Positions 50,736 through 62,930 of a DNA stretch of 64,000 nt are shown piece after piece. The notes below the pieces were generated by a model. That model was not told where the DNA came from. It saw nothing but the letters and a program-made list of their open reading frames with translations, and ran no database searches. The DNA is from Symsagittifera roscoffensis. Lineage: Eukaryota; Xenacoelomorpha; Acoela; Convolutidae. The stretch covers positions 83,013,847 to 83,077,846 of the forward strand of contig NC_087064.1 in assembly GCF_963678635.1 (NCBI RefSeq), read 5' to 3'. The position numbers and the translations under genes were made by a program. Every line of letters starts with the position of its first letter. The stretch's first letter is position 1.

Positions 50736-53074
50736 AGGGTCTTAATTCGGGTATTTTGGTGCAAAGGAGGGTATAGTAATATTCATTAACGACTACTAAT
50801 AGGTTATTATCCATATTTTATATTACCTATCTCCTATTTAGACCTGGAAAACACCCAATTTTGTCGAAAATTACTGATTTTCGACCAAACTGCAGACCCC
50901 CAAAATTTTGGATATCCGAGCTTTTCCGAACAGCAAAAAGCTTTTATACAGGGAGTTGCTACGTAGTTCGATCCCCCCGACTAAAGAACTCACGTGAAAA
51001 AGGACTCAGTAGAAGTCAGGAAAAACAGAAATTTTTTGATCAAAATTTTGATAATTTTCCGAATTTTGTCAACTTGTTTTGGGGATCGAGTTTTTGAGTT
51101 TTTAGAGTTAGAGTAAAAAAAATTTTTGCGTTAGGAGCGTGCTGGCATAAAGTGCTCAGTTACTAGAGAAACTTTTGAGAAACCCTCCGATTAGCTCTGT
51201 GGATAGAGCTAACGACTTAAAGATTGGAAAAGGAAGGAATCGGAGGGTCCAAATTTGATAGTTATTGGCCAAATTTTTGTTTCCAAACCAATTTTGGTCC
51301 AGGTTTTTGCATTATTCCAGTGCCGTACGGGGTTACTACGCTCGTTGCAATTATTTTTGGGCACTTTAACTGAGAATTGCGGAAAAAAGTCTTTCAGAAC
51401 CTATATAGGTGGTGAAAAAAGGCCATTTTGACAAACGCGTTTTTGGCGATTTCTCAAAGACTAGCCAACTGATCGGGATAATTTTGGTACCATAAGTCGA
51501 CGTTTTTGACCATTTTTCCGGACCGAAACCGCTTTTGGGTTGATAATCTCGGAAAAAAATTTTTTTTAAGCATTTGTAGGTTCGGAGGGTCCAAATATTA
51601 GGGAACCCTCCGAGCGGCAGAAAATTTTATAAGATCACCTTTTTATCCTACTGGGAAGGTAGACCGTGTCAGCCAACCTGGTTTTAAGTCAGTTACACCG
51701 CATTCGGAGGATTTATTGCGGTAAAAAAAAACCTTTTTCTTGATTTTTGGGGAACCCTCCGAAGTAACCCTCCGGAGTCAGCTAAGCTCCTTAGCAACCC
51801 TCCTTAGTGGAAATTTTCCACGAGACCCTCCGAAGAGATTAGATTAACCCCCCCCCCCCCACGGAGAAATCGGCTGGTGTTGACACCTCCTGAGACTAGT
51901 AGGAGACCCTTACAAGTGATATTCAAAACTGATATTAAGCCCCTTATTAACCCTCCTTAGTAAGGTTAGGGGGACCCTCCGAAGTCTCTTGGGTGACTAA
52001 GGTACCCTCCGAAGTAACCCCCCGAAGTAGGCTAGGTGTCTTAACAACCCTCCGAAGTAACCCTCCGGAGTGACTTAAACCTCTTAGCAACCCTCCCTAT
52101 TGAAAACTTAGGGAAACCTTTTGGGGCAATTTGAGAAACGGAAAATATCCATTTAGGGTTGGGATAAAAGGTCAACTAACAACGGGCGTGCATATTAGGA
52201 TCACAGGAGCCCATTTGACCCAGAAATTCGTGATCAACTTTGGATTCTAGATTGGGTGTATCAGAAGTACCCGATCCAAAAATTTTTTTGATTGTGATTT
52301 TTGTTGTCTGGTTGCCTTGAGCTACTTAATAGGAAAGCTCGGGCAAACCGGGAACATATGGAAGAAGACCTCGGTGAGTGTATTAGGCAGATACACACTC
52401 ACTTGAGAAGAAAAGTTGTTCCCTGCTCTCGTGCACTTGGAGCGTTCCGGGTGTGAGGGAGCTTTTTCATAGACTTTAGAAATTTTTCGATTAGAGGTTG
52501 CCTTGAGCTACTTAGTAGGACAGCTCGGGCAATCGCAGGACAACTAAAAGAAGACCTCGGTGGTTGTATTAGGCAAATACACACTCACTTCAGAAGACTG
52601 TGTCCTGGGCTTCGTTCTTTTGGAGTGTTCCGATCGAGGGAAGCCTATTTCTGTAAGACTATGTTTTATTTATCTATTCCTGAATCATCACTGCTTTTTA
52701 CAAAAGATTGTTTGATTTTAACAAAGCAGTGACTTGATAAGAGTTTGCGGTAAATTGATACTGACGAAAGGTCGCTGTCACCTGTAGGATATTCTTATCT
52801 GATTTTCAATTGTGTTTTGTGTGTTGATTATATCTTGTTAAAATTTTGTGATACTGTTATACTTTACAACGGGGTTGACTTAGCATTATATCAATACTGA
52901 GTAGGCCCTTTGTATAACTTTAGCTAAGTCACTAGTATTATCATTGAGAAATCCAATAGACATTTTTGACATTACGAGATCGAGTAGGCATCGTTAAGTA
53001 ATTTAACTTGAACTTGTTTGCGGTACGTGTGCATTGCCATTAATTTGTGCGAGTATTACTGTTTATTACAAAAA
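50736..53074 (+). other. upstream region of element B, probable 5' LTR and leader
   Basis: No gene is supported. This stretch precedes the gag ATG of element B at 53075 and should contain its 5' LTR, but the partner LTR lies outside the window, so its limits cannot be set. It contains a cluster of 'accctccgaag' motifs (51.58-52.1 kb), a C-run at 51847-51860, a tRNA-like stem (51182-51248) and a duplicated block (52.31-52.64 kb). Confidence 0.45.
52310..52640. repeat. tandem duplication of about 185 bp
   Basis: Two diverged copies begin 'ttgccttgagctacttaata' (about 52312) and 'ttgccttgagctacttagta' (about 52498). Each contains 'gaagacctcggtg' followed by a hairpin of the form 'gtgtattaggc.gatacac'. 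They lie in the leader or LTR of element B. Confidence 0.8.
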
Positions 53075-55698
53075 ATGCAGCGTAGGGACTCGTTAGGATC
53101 GATTACTAAGATTCCCAGGCTGAGCAAGGGAAGCACTCCAAAATTTAAAACTAGGCGTAGCCAATCTTCGTTTAGCAGCGCTTCCGACGTTTTTGCTGAA
53201 AACGAATCGACTAAAGGTCAAGCTGATTTTTCAGTGAGCGAAATGAAATTAAGGAGCGAGAAGAACCTCGATGGCGATCAAGGGCGGAGCGCCGAGGCCG
53301 GGCCGGCGAGTGAAACGCTTGTGGACCCCTTTGACGAAGGGGAACGGACGCTTATTCGACCCGACTTTGAGCCGAGCGAGGACCTCGAACGGGAGGAAGT
53401 CGAGAGGACGGAGGAGGCCTCGGAGCGTTCCGAGGTCGAGCCGCGAGAGGAAGTGTTATTCAGGGGAATGTTCAAATCGGAGACTAAGAGTCATAAGTGG
53501 AGAAGAAGACTTTCACATCCAGCCAATACCCACTCATCTCTGGCCAAGCAGAGCAACAACGCGATGATGTCGAGTATATGCCCGAGTGAAGAACAACCGG
53601 GTTCGAAGGCCAGGAAAAGCTGGAAGTCTTTGTACGATGAGCGCATGGCGTCACTACGAACTGAAGGTCTGTCTTCCAGTTATGACCACCCGGAGATAAC
53701 CCATCCGGATGTGAACTTCACACCGTACCCAAGGAACGACATGAGCAGGAAGGCGTCGTCCGCATCGCCGACCAGGCTCATGTCTGATGGGATAACAATG
53801 GGAGCGTCATCAACGTTCGACAGGTTGATGATGTCGATGGGCAAGCAAAAGGGCGGCGCGTCATCAAGTACCAGGCTGCAATCGCAGTTGACCTCATCTT
53901 CTCTGGGGCTAACCACGCCATTGGGGGCAGCTGGCGATATAAGTGACATGTTTGCTGGCGTAATTACTGGTCTGGATGAGCCGAGACGGGAGATGACTAA
54001 AAGAATAGATCAAATTGACGAGAGAGCTCACCAGGGTCGAGAGAATTTGAGAGATGAACTGACGCACGTGAAATCGCAGGCGAGAGTTGATCAGGCTCAA
54101 ATGATTCGCAACACCGATCAATGCCTGGCGGAGAGCTTGGCACAGGCAAACAAGGAGTCAGAGGAAAGAGAGGCTAGGATGACAAGAGAGATCGAGCGAT
54201 TGTTGAACGATCATGACAATACCTACGCTCATACGATGACTAGCCTGGAAAAAAAGTTTAGATGCCAAATCTGACCTAATGATGCGGAAGCTTGACGAGA
54301 TCTTAAATGGGAGCAATTGGGAGGAGCGTTCCAACCCAAGGGAGCGCTCACGCCAGGCGAAAGATGGAGATGGTACAAGCATCTATGCCGGGGCCCAGCA
54401 AAGTTCGAGAACGAACTACACATCTAGGAATAGGGAGCGGCCCAGGGCAGCCCCCTGGAGGCCTAGCTGGACGAATCCAGTCCCGCCGGAAGCAGATGCT
54501 ACCCTGGAGACAAGGTTGCCCACTGTGCCACAGGTCAGGTCAGTGCCAGATCTGACTACGGTGTCGCAGGACACAACGATGTATGCCTCGATGTTTGAAC
54601 CTCTGAATAGATCCCTCGAAACATTCATCACCAAGCTCTCGAAGCCAACCGAGAGAGGAGAGAGGTCAAGAAGGACATTGAAGAAGCCAAAATCATACAA
54701 AGACGAGTCAGACGGCTGCATTGATACTTGGATAGAGGTGATGGAGTTGCACTTTGAAGAAGAGAGTTTCTCCAAGAAACAGGAATGTAGCGCACTAACA
54801 AGCAACCTGGAGGGTACTGCCCTAAATTTTGTAATGGCGAAAAGAGACAATGAAAGAGACATCGCTCGCAAGATATTCGACATCCTGCTGAATCGTTTCG
54901 GCTCTGGAGTACAAAGGGCATCAGGTTATAGTGAAGTTCGAAAAGAGGCATCAAAGAGATGACAAAACCATAGACAAATTTTTGGACGACCTTGAATTGC
55001 TTAGGAGGAGAAGCAATCCCGAAGAGAGAATATGCGAGCGAAACTTGGCGATTGCTTCGAAGTTCATGGACGGAGTAAAAAGTGAGGAGTTGAAAACGCT
55101 GTTGGCCACACACTTCACCCTGTCTCTTGACCAGGTACCCACGCATGATAATTTGCGTATGAAGTCATGTGAATATTTGCTCATAAAACCAAGGGCACAA
55201 AACCGTTACAGCAATTATGGCAACTACAGCGGGACAAACACTGGCGCGAGCTCCAGTTGGTACAAGCCTCGCGACGACATGGATAAGAGGAGGTCATGTG
55301 CGAATTGTGGTTCGATGGACCATCATGTTTCCGCGTGTTCTGCTTACAAACAGAACATGAAGGCAATACGCTACTTTCTCGACGACGTCGATGCGACCGA
55401 CGAGTACGTTAGAGGGCTCATCATGAAATATGGTCCGACGTGTTTCTTCTGTAATTTTGAGGGACACTTCAAGTCGGACTGCACTCAGTTTTGGTATGCA
55501 GTGGCGGACGCGAAACACCTCCGCCACGAAGAGGCGCTTTCGGGTGTCAAGGCCAGTCGAGCACGTCTGATGAACGAGGCCGAGTCTCGGAGAAAAGAGG
55601 CGACACCGAGCACCTTTATGACCAAGAAGGTGAAGACCTTGCCTGACGAGGTGGTAGCCTCGAACCTGGAGGCAGAGTCGGCCGGCCGACTCAAATAA
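53075..55698 (+). pseudogene. gag: gag of element B, frameshifted
   Basis: From ATG 53075 the frame runs to 54274, then continues in another frame from about 54279 to 54940 and in a third from 54931 to 55698, so two indels are present. The first lies in a run of seven A at about 54248-54254. The layout is a disordered N terminus, a coiled-coil part (about 54.0-54.3 kb), a Ty3/Gypsy capsid region (DGCIDTWIEVMELHFEE, LTSNLEGTALNFV, ILLNRFGSG) and a nucleocapsid with two zinc knuckles, CANCGSMDHHVSAC and CFFCNFEGHFKSDC, both C-x2-C-x4-H-x4-C. The knuckles are the part missing in element A. The frame ends just before pol. Confidence 0.85.
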
Positions 55699-55707
55699 GA
55701 TTATGGT

Positions 55708-58700
55708 TTGACGGCAAGAACAGCGTTACAGAATGTCAAACAGGAGCTAGCCACGAAAGAAGTGGAGCAGTGGGTAAGGTCGGAACTGGAATGCACAGAT
55801 CTTCGGAAAAAGTTTAACATTCTGTGTAAAACGAAGGAAGAAGAGGACAAACAGGAACCCAGAAAGCAGGGACTAAAACTGAGTATCATATCTGGTAGAA
55901 CTTTTGGAATGACGAAAGAAGGGACGAGGATAATGTCCATTATCTCAGTTGCAGGAAACCAGGTGGTCAAGAACTTGAGTGAACCATCCGAGATTACACT
56001 AGTCCACCTGGACATTTATGCAGACTACCTGAGGGAAAAAGATCCCAAGCTGGATTCCAGGGCAGTGCGAGCGCTGCTCACGACAGGAGGTCCGAGGCTG
56101 ATGAGAGTGGATGGACATTACATCGAGGTCCATGGCCCATATCCGATTCTGATGAATGTGGACGGTATCAATATCTACACAAAAGCTCACGTAACTGATG
56201 CGAGTGATCAAGTAGGTCGGATATACATTGGCCAAGAAGAGCTGAAGGTGCGACGAATAGGACACAATGCAATGCTTGAACAGGATGCAGTCCACATAGG
56301 TTGCGAAGCCGATCTGGCAGCACATGTGCTAGATGTGCAGGGCAGACAACTTTGAGTGAAAGGACTGTTAGACACGGGTGCAGTGGTCAGTGTCATGCCA
56401 GTCAAAACCTGGACTGACATGGGCTTTGACAGGTCGGATCTGATACCGACAAACATCAGACTGGCAGCTGCCAATCAGGGAGCAATCTATGTGGCAGGAC
56501 GGACCCCTATCATATCACTGCAGCTTGGAGAAAACATCTTTGGATGAGCTTCCTGGTGGTGGAAAATTTGGACGAATCCGATCAATTCATCCTGGGAAGG
56601 TATTTCGTGCGCAACTTTGATGTCGCGATCGACCTCAATGACGGGTTGATCAGGATCAAAGATCCGGAGAGGAAGTATGAAAAGAAACCTCTTAATAAGA
56701 TCTTAATTAACCAGGCTAAGGTGCCGATTTTTCTTGATCGAAAAGTGAGATTGAAACCAAACCAAGCCGTGATAGCGACGTTTAGGATGAGGAATCTTAA
56801 TGAACTCAGTAATGACAGACAGGTGTGCCTGGTACCAAATCCAAACAGTAAGAGCTCGGCTATTTTAGGAAGAAGCTTCTCACTCACTCAGAGCGGACTG
56901 TGTGTGAGTGTGTTGTTGAACACAGAAGCAACAACAGTGACAATAGAGAGGAGAAATAAACTTGGCTACGCATTGCCTCTGAACACAGACATTCAGAGTG
57001 TGGAGAAATTGAAAAAGTTTGATGTAACTAAATGTCCCTTGAATGCGAACCAAGAATGTATACTGAAGAGAGTAAATGAATTGAAATCTTCTAGGAAATT
57101 GTTTTCAATGATGTCGGAAACAGATGATGGGTTGTCTAGTTGTTCGAATTTTCCTGAGAGTTAGCAGCGGATAAGCCGGTATTACCTGAGATAGAACATT
57201 TGAAGGGTAAAATATCAAAAAAGGAACTAGATTCGCTCAGGGCGGTGCTAAGTCGGAATGCAGATGTTTTCTTTGAAACATAATGCCGACATAGGTTGCT
57301 GTAATTTTGTAGAACACGAGATAGAGATAGAAGAGGGCTCGGTACCTCATAGGGAAGGGGCGAGAAGAATGACCCCTCATAAGTCGGAGGCGTGCAGGAA
57401 GGAAATCGAGATGTTAACGGAAAACGACATGATCGAGCCGTCAAAGTCCCCGTGGGCTTGTGGCGTGGTCATGGCCAAAAAGAAAGGGGGGCAACTCAGG
57501 TTTTGTTGTGATTTCCGTTATCTGAACGCGGTGACTATAAAGGACGCATACCCGATTCCCCGCATCAATGAGAGCCTATCCAAGCTGGGAGACGCGAAGT
57601 TCTTCACGACGTTAGACTTGGGCTCGGCGTTCTGGCAAGTGCCACTCGGAAAGCAAGATCACGGGCTTCGCGTGCAAGCTGGGATTATTCCAGTGGAAGA
57701 AGATGCCGTTCGGATTGTGCAACGCGACGGCCACAATCCAGCGACTGATGGCCCAGGCACTCACGAGTGTGACAAAGAAATACGGGAAACTCATCATGTG
57801 TTACGTCGATGATGTCGTGATCGCAACGCCAACCCTAGAGGATCACATAGAGAGGTTGGATGAGATGTTTTCTTGCAGGAAGCAGGCGGGACTGAAATGT
57901 AAACCCTCGAAGTGTGAAATCCTCAGAGATTCCATAAAATATCTATGCCGCCTGGTGGATAAGCATGGATGAGACCAGACCCCGAAGCAGTCGAAGCGGT
58001 TTTGACCTGGAAGGCGCCCAAGACAGATACACAACTGATGAGCTTTTTGGGGTTTGCTAACTATTATCGGGAGTTCGTCAAGGGATACGCCGACAAGATA
58101 TACCCCATGCAACAGTTGATGATAAATAAAGGCAAAAAGTTCACTTGGACCGATGAGGCACAAGTTTCATTTGAAAACATTAAACGTAACTTCGCGAGGC
58201 ACCAGTCCTCGGCATGCCAACAGAGAAAATGATGTTTGTGTTAGACACGGATGCATCAGTGGTTGCGATATGAGGCATACTTCACCAAGAGCAATAGTGG
58301 AACGGGAGAACGGTTCTCCGTCCAATCTCCTACGGAAGTAAGGTCTTGAGCGATACCGAGATGAAGTATGGCGCACCAAAAGCGGAAATTTTCGCGGTGA
58401 TCACTTTCGTGGAAAAGTACAGGGCCTACTTGGGGAGTGCTCCCTTCAAGTTGCGTGTGGATAATCGTGCCCTTGCCTGGCTGAAAACCTATTCGATGGA
58501 CCAAAGTTATATTGGTCGTTGGATCGTGCGCCTGGATGGATACCACATGATCATAGAGCACCGTACCCGTAACAAGCATCAGAATGCTGATAGCCTCAGT
58601 AAGAAGACAGAATTTTATGAGCGCCTCGAAGAGAAGCAGGCTAACCAAGCGGAGATCAAAGACGGGTTTTCATTCCTAGACAAGGAGACCTACGACAAAC

Positions 58701-59310
58701 TACCACTCACTAAGTGGCTGGATAAGTCAGGGCACCCTATACCAGGACACCCTGAACTTCCAGTGGAAACGGCCGCTGAGATAAAGGTTTTAGCCAGGGG
58801 TGAACCCGTTCCGCTGGATCTGCTAGTCCGATCCAATCTGGTGCAGCAGGAGCTTACCAGGCTGTGTATAAACAGCATAGCTCTGCTAAATAGGACAGTG
58901 AATGTGGCGCCGGACGTCATGGGGAAACTTTGTGACTTGCTGGATAGAGAAGTCGACAGACATGATCGTGAGTGGATGGAGACCATGCAGCGATTGACCG
59001 TATCTGAGAAAACGGAGAAGAGGCCGGTGATCATTCGCGGTCGCGATGTGGAACGGGATTGCCGGTCGATAGTGAACCAGCTGGTGACCTCAATGCCGAA
59101 GGGTGTCTTGGCGAGGACTTCGTTCACAGAACGTGGGAAACCGACCCCGGTCCAAGTCAATGAGGAAGTCAGGGTCAAGTCGAAATCCAGCTTCACGAGA
59201 AAAGTACATTTCACAGATGCAAAAGCAGAATACGAGCCGGGCTCAGATTGCTCTTCCGGGGATGAAACAATGTCCGGGGAGTCGGACACCTTCAGGCCCG
59301 TGCAATAAGA
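55708..59310 (+). pseudogene. pol: pol of element B, protease-RT-RNase H part, decayed
   Basis: Coding segments 55708-56355, 56356-56547, 56544-57164, 57258-57740, 57703-57972, 57969-58232 and 58346-59308 follow the element A pol with roughly 70 per cent identity by eye, and are separated by stops and frame changes. The protease motif LLDTGAVVSVMP lies at about 56362, RT motifs FCCDFRYLN and LDLGSAFWQ at 57.5-57.63 kb, YVDD at about 57800, and RNase H parts at 58.36-58.60 kb (PKAEIFAV, LRVDNRALAWL, HQNADSLSKK). Stops are visible at 56353-56355, 57162-57164 and 57970-57972. The copy cannot make active enzyme. Confidence 0.88.
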
Positions 59311-61871
59311 TTTGTCTGGGGAGAGGTTGATGAGACCACCTAGGGACAGAATTTTGTCCGGGGAGTCGGATTCAAAGCGACCAATGGACAGAGTTTTGTC
59401 TGGGAAGTCGAGAAACATCACAGACAGAGTGGAACGTGATGGTGTGGAGTCATTCGGCTCAAGTGATGACTCGAGGCCGCAGTCCTGAGACAACACATCC
59501 GAGACTACTTCCAAGTCTGATGTATCGGAGGTTGCGATTCATTCCTTGTTGGTGGACTGGAAACAGCGCGGGCTGGACAGGGAAATGCATCAGGATCCGG
59601 ACAGAGACAGGTACACCTCCGATGAGGAGGGCACCGTGGTGGATAATGCTGCTGATGAGCTCGAGCTGATAGCAGTTTCCAAACGCCCAACCAGATTACT
59701 GCCACATGGTACGGTCGTCCGCACCAATCTGGAGCCATCTGTGCAGGAAGCAACGCCTTTGAAGAAGATATGGTGCGTCAAGTTGATGAACGATATGCTC
59801 CGGAGATGATGAGTGGGCAATTGAACGTGATAAAGACGTATCTGAAAGCCAGATACCGGCTGTCGGACCTCCTAAGGGCTCAACAAAATGACAGAATGAC
59901 GAGCAATCTGAAAAGATGGATCGAGAATGGAGCACCTGACAAAGGAGATTTGGAAGAAGACAGCTACAAGATCTTGAAGCAGTTCTACTTGAAAGGAAAA
60001 GATTTGTTGTACCTGAACAAAGACGGAATCGTAGCCTGTAAACGTAGAGAGGAGGACAAGGTCCTTTACAAGTACAACTCGATAGTGTTACCACAGTTAT
60101 ACCAGACCGAATTGCTTTTTCGTTCACATGACCAAATGGGCCATCAGGGAGTGGACAAAGTGTATAACAGGATACAGAAACGATTCGAATGGCCTGGCTT
60201 GAAGAAGGCGTGTGAAAAGTGGATCTCTGCGTGCTTGTCGTGCCAACAGGCGAAGGACCCCAGGAAACTAAGGTTCCCTCTGCAGTCAATAGAATCATCG
60301 GGATTCAATGAAGGGGTGCAGATTGATCACCAGAAGATATGCATGACAGCCACGGGCTATAAACAGGTGCTGTAATGATTGATCATTTTACGAAATATGC
60401 AGAGGCAGCACCCTGCATGACAGCATCAGCGGAAGAAACATGCAATCACTTGATAAATGTGTGGATAGCGAGGCACGGCTGCCTCATCACGTTCCAATCG
60501 GACAATGGCAAAGCATTCGTGGTTGATCTCACGAAGGAGTTAATGAAAAGGTCGCAGGTAGCACAGGCCCACTCGACCACTTATCACCCGCAAACGAATG
60601 GCCTAGTCGAGAGGCAAAATCGCACGCTGGTATCCATGTTGAGAGTTTATTGCTCACGCTACATGGATGACTGGGATAGACGCTTACCGCAAGTGATTGG
60701 TGCTTACAACAGCACAGAGCATTCCACCACGGGAATAAGTCCACTTATGATGCTAACGGGTCAGAAAAAAGCGCTTCCATTGACGTTTTTCTACCCTGAA
60801 TATGAAGGGAAGAGAACAGCACCGCAAACGTACGTGCGGGATGTCATTAGAAGACAGCAGGACCTCAATGACTTATGCAGGAGGAACACGCAACAGGCGC
60901 AACAGGCACAAAAAAGGAGGTTTGATAAAAGGACTGCCGATGCAAAAGCCTACTCAGTTGGCGATTACGTCTGGGTATTTCAGGAAACAGTTCCACCAAA
61001 AGGAACCAAAAAATTATTAAAAAAATGGCGTGGCCCATTTCAAATAACAGAAGTGCACCAAGGAGGTCGGTTTTATCGACTGAGCACAGGAAGAGCAGCT
61101 CATTACGAAAACATCAAACCGCACAATGCCTCATCAGAGGACTGGTGCATCCCAGCGGACATGCAAGAGGGAGACTATTTGATAGTGGATCCTGCTTGTG
61201 AGGTGAATGAAAGAGGTACTCGCGACAAAAACGACGGAAATGAGGATGTGGATGATTGCGATCTACCACTGGACCTAGAGTTGACCGAGCGAGTAGAGGT
61301 GGATGACGAAACTCTACCTTATGCCGAGGACTGGGACTGCTCAGAACAGACTGAAATTGACAAAGGAACACAACTTGATTTTCCTCTTACCATGGAGACA
61401 CGCCAGAGCAAGAAGGGAAGGGAAAAGAAAAAGTACAACCCATATGGCGAGGATTTCGTCATAGACAGGATAGTTTTGAGTGATATGATGGAGTCGCTGG
61501 TGGGACTGGATGAAGTGGCGGTGCCAAGAGAGATCGACTTGGTAAATGGCATGGATCAAGATTGGATCGACGATCGCTCCAAACCAGAAGTGGAGTTCAA
61601 ACCAGAGGTGGAACAGACTCATGAGGAAGAATTAACGAACTTGCGAGTGCTCGAATGGCTCCACGATCTGCCGACGGATCCTAAAGAGACAATCTTGACG
61701 ATTCAAGATGTTGATAAAGACGGCATCAAATACGTCTGCCATGACAATACCGAGTCCAACTGGGTCGCTCCAGATGGCCCTCTACGCGTTCCGCAATCCA
61801 ACCTCGATCTGCTCGACTTTGGGCAATCGACGGGGACGTTGATGGATATTTTGTCCGGGGAGTGGGGGTAG
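59311..61871 (+). pseudogene. pol: pol of element B, spacer and integrase part, decayed
   Basis: After the acidic spacer (to about 59.8 kb, with several frame changes) the integrase is readable from 59770 to 60375 and from 60375 to 61871, the break being at the sequence that reads GYNQILVIIDHF in element A. It keeps the HHCC motif (HDQMGH about 60128, CLSC about 60234), D of QIDHQK, D of QSDNGKAF and E of GLVERQN with 35 residues between the last two, and the GPF module (WRGPFQITEVHQ) at about 61030. The acidic C-terminal tail of about 230 residues ends at TAG 61869-61871, overlapping the macro-like ORF. Confidence 0.88.
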
Positions 61872-62470
61872 GACTCACCCACACCAAAAACCTGATAATT
61901 AAAAAATTAAAATTGGCAAGAGAAACCGGAGAACTGGAAACGGAAGGCGAGAACGCTAAAAAACCACCTTTCGGACGGATGTTTGAATCTTATTTCGACG
62001 TACCGAACCATTATTTAAACAATATCGTCATAACGGACAGCGATTTCATACTCACGGAACGTACATTCGCTATAGCGATAACCGCGGACGTAAGCTTCAA
62101 AACAGCACTAGCGGCTGAATTTAAAAGAGAGTATAAGAATATCGAGTTTTTTTGGAAACAGAGGCCTGGTGTGGGAGGGATGATTGCGCTGCCCCCTGTT
62201 GCATCACAGATACCAGGGAAATATTTGTGTTTCCTGGTTACTAAGGCCACTGATAGGCAACAAGTAGATCCAGAGAGCTTGGTTTTGGCCTTGACTCGAC
62301 TTAGGGATTTTCTGGTTGAGAGAGGTGTGACCTCTCTCTCGTTACCAGTCTATGATCCCAATAGGGGAAAGCTACATCCGAGAGAGTTGTATGCCCTCAT
62401 ACACGTGATATTTTCAGAAACTGACATAGAAGTTTACTTACATAAAAAATACTATCTGAGCATATGCTAG
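61862..62470 (+). CDS. macro-domain-like ORF after integrase (element B)
   Basis: The frame has no ATG at its beginning; it overlaps the end of pol in another register and is open upstream of 61862, so translation by frameshifting from pol is possible. It aligns over its whole length with the element A ORF (IAITADVSFKTALAAEFKREY, KYLCFLVTKATDRQ, LTRLRDFLVERGV, YDPNRGKLHPRELYALIH, VYLHKKYYLSI). The T-A-D-x-S start, the Y-L-x-F-L-V-T-K strand and the R-D-F...G-V-x-S-L-S-x-P segment follow the macro-domain pattern. Unlike the rest of element B it is uninterrupted, which is notable in a copy with so many breaks. Confidence 0.6.
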   Translation: MGVGLTHTKNLIIKKLKLARETGELETEGENAKKPPFGRMFESYFDVPNHYLNNIVITDSDFILTERTFAIAITADVSFKTALAAEFKREYKNIEFFWKQRPGVGGMIALPPVASQIPGKYLCFLVTKATDRQQVDPESLVLALTRLRDFLVERGVTSLSLPVYDPNRGKLHPRELYALIHVIFSETDIEVYLHKKYYLSIC

Positions 62471-62930
62471 GAGTTGCATTTGGCGATAAGTGGTTTTTAT
62501 TAAGTTCACTTTATAGAGATTAGGATTGAGTTAGGTTAGCTACTAGGGATTATGTTTTTAGGTAATAATGTAGATATATGATGTTTATGTGTTATTTTAT
62601 TGTTAGGGTATGCTTTATGTGATGTTTGTGTCCTGAAAGACCTGGAACACTCCAGGTATTGAAGGTGACAGCGCTCATTCGTGTTACCTCGACAAGGTTG
62701 AAGGTGGACGATCCACTTTGGTGCTAAGTTTTAAATCAGTAACGAAGAAAAATTTCAATGGATCGTTTTAAAGAAAAAATTGTGAATGATGTTTTATCCT
62801 GAAAATGGGGCCGCATGAAATGATGGTTTTAGGTCGTGACTTGTTTATTAGATCTTGATTGATCAAATCTTGTTTACTGAATCAAACAAACTCGAAGGAA
62901 CTTCACGATACGAGAATCAACACGTTAGAA
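62471..62930 (+). other. non-coding gap before the coiled-coil ORF (element B)
   Basis: About 460 bases with no supported frame, matching the position of the gap at 21376-21774 in element A. A hairpin 'cctggaacactccagg' lies at about 62642-62657, with 'ggtggacgatccact' at about 62703-62717. A promoter or internal initiation element for the downstream ORF is possible. Confidence 0.35.

Noticed and set aside
51182-51248. A tRNA gene
   Set aside because: Acceptor-like and D-arm-like parts are present, but there is no T arm or B box and the anticodon arm is weak. Kept only as a finding.
54240-54280. Programmed frameshift at the A-run in element B gag
   Set aside because: The needed shift is +1, not the -1 that A AAA AAG would give, and the copy has many other random breaks. 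Element A has no such shift at this place.
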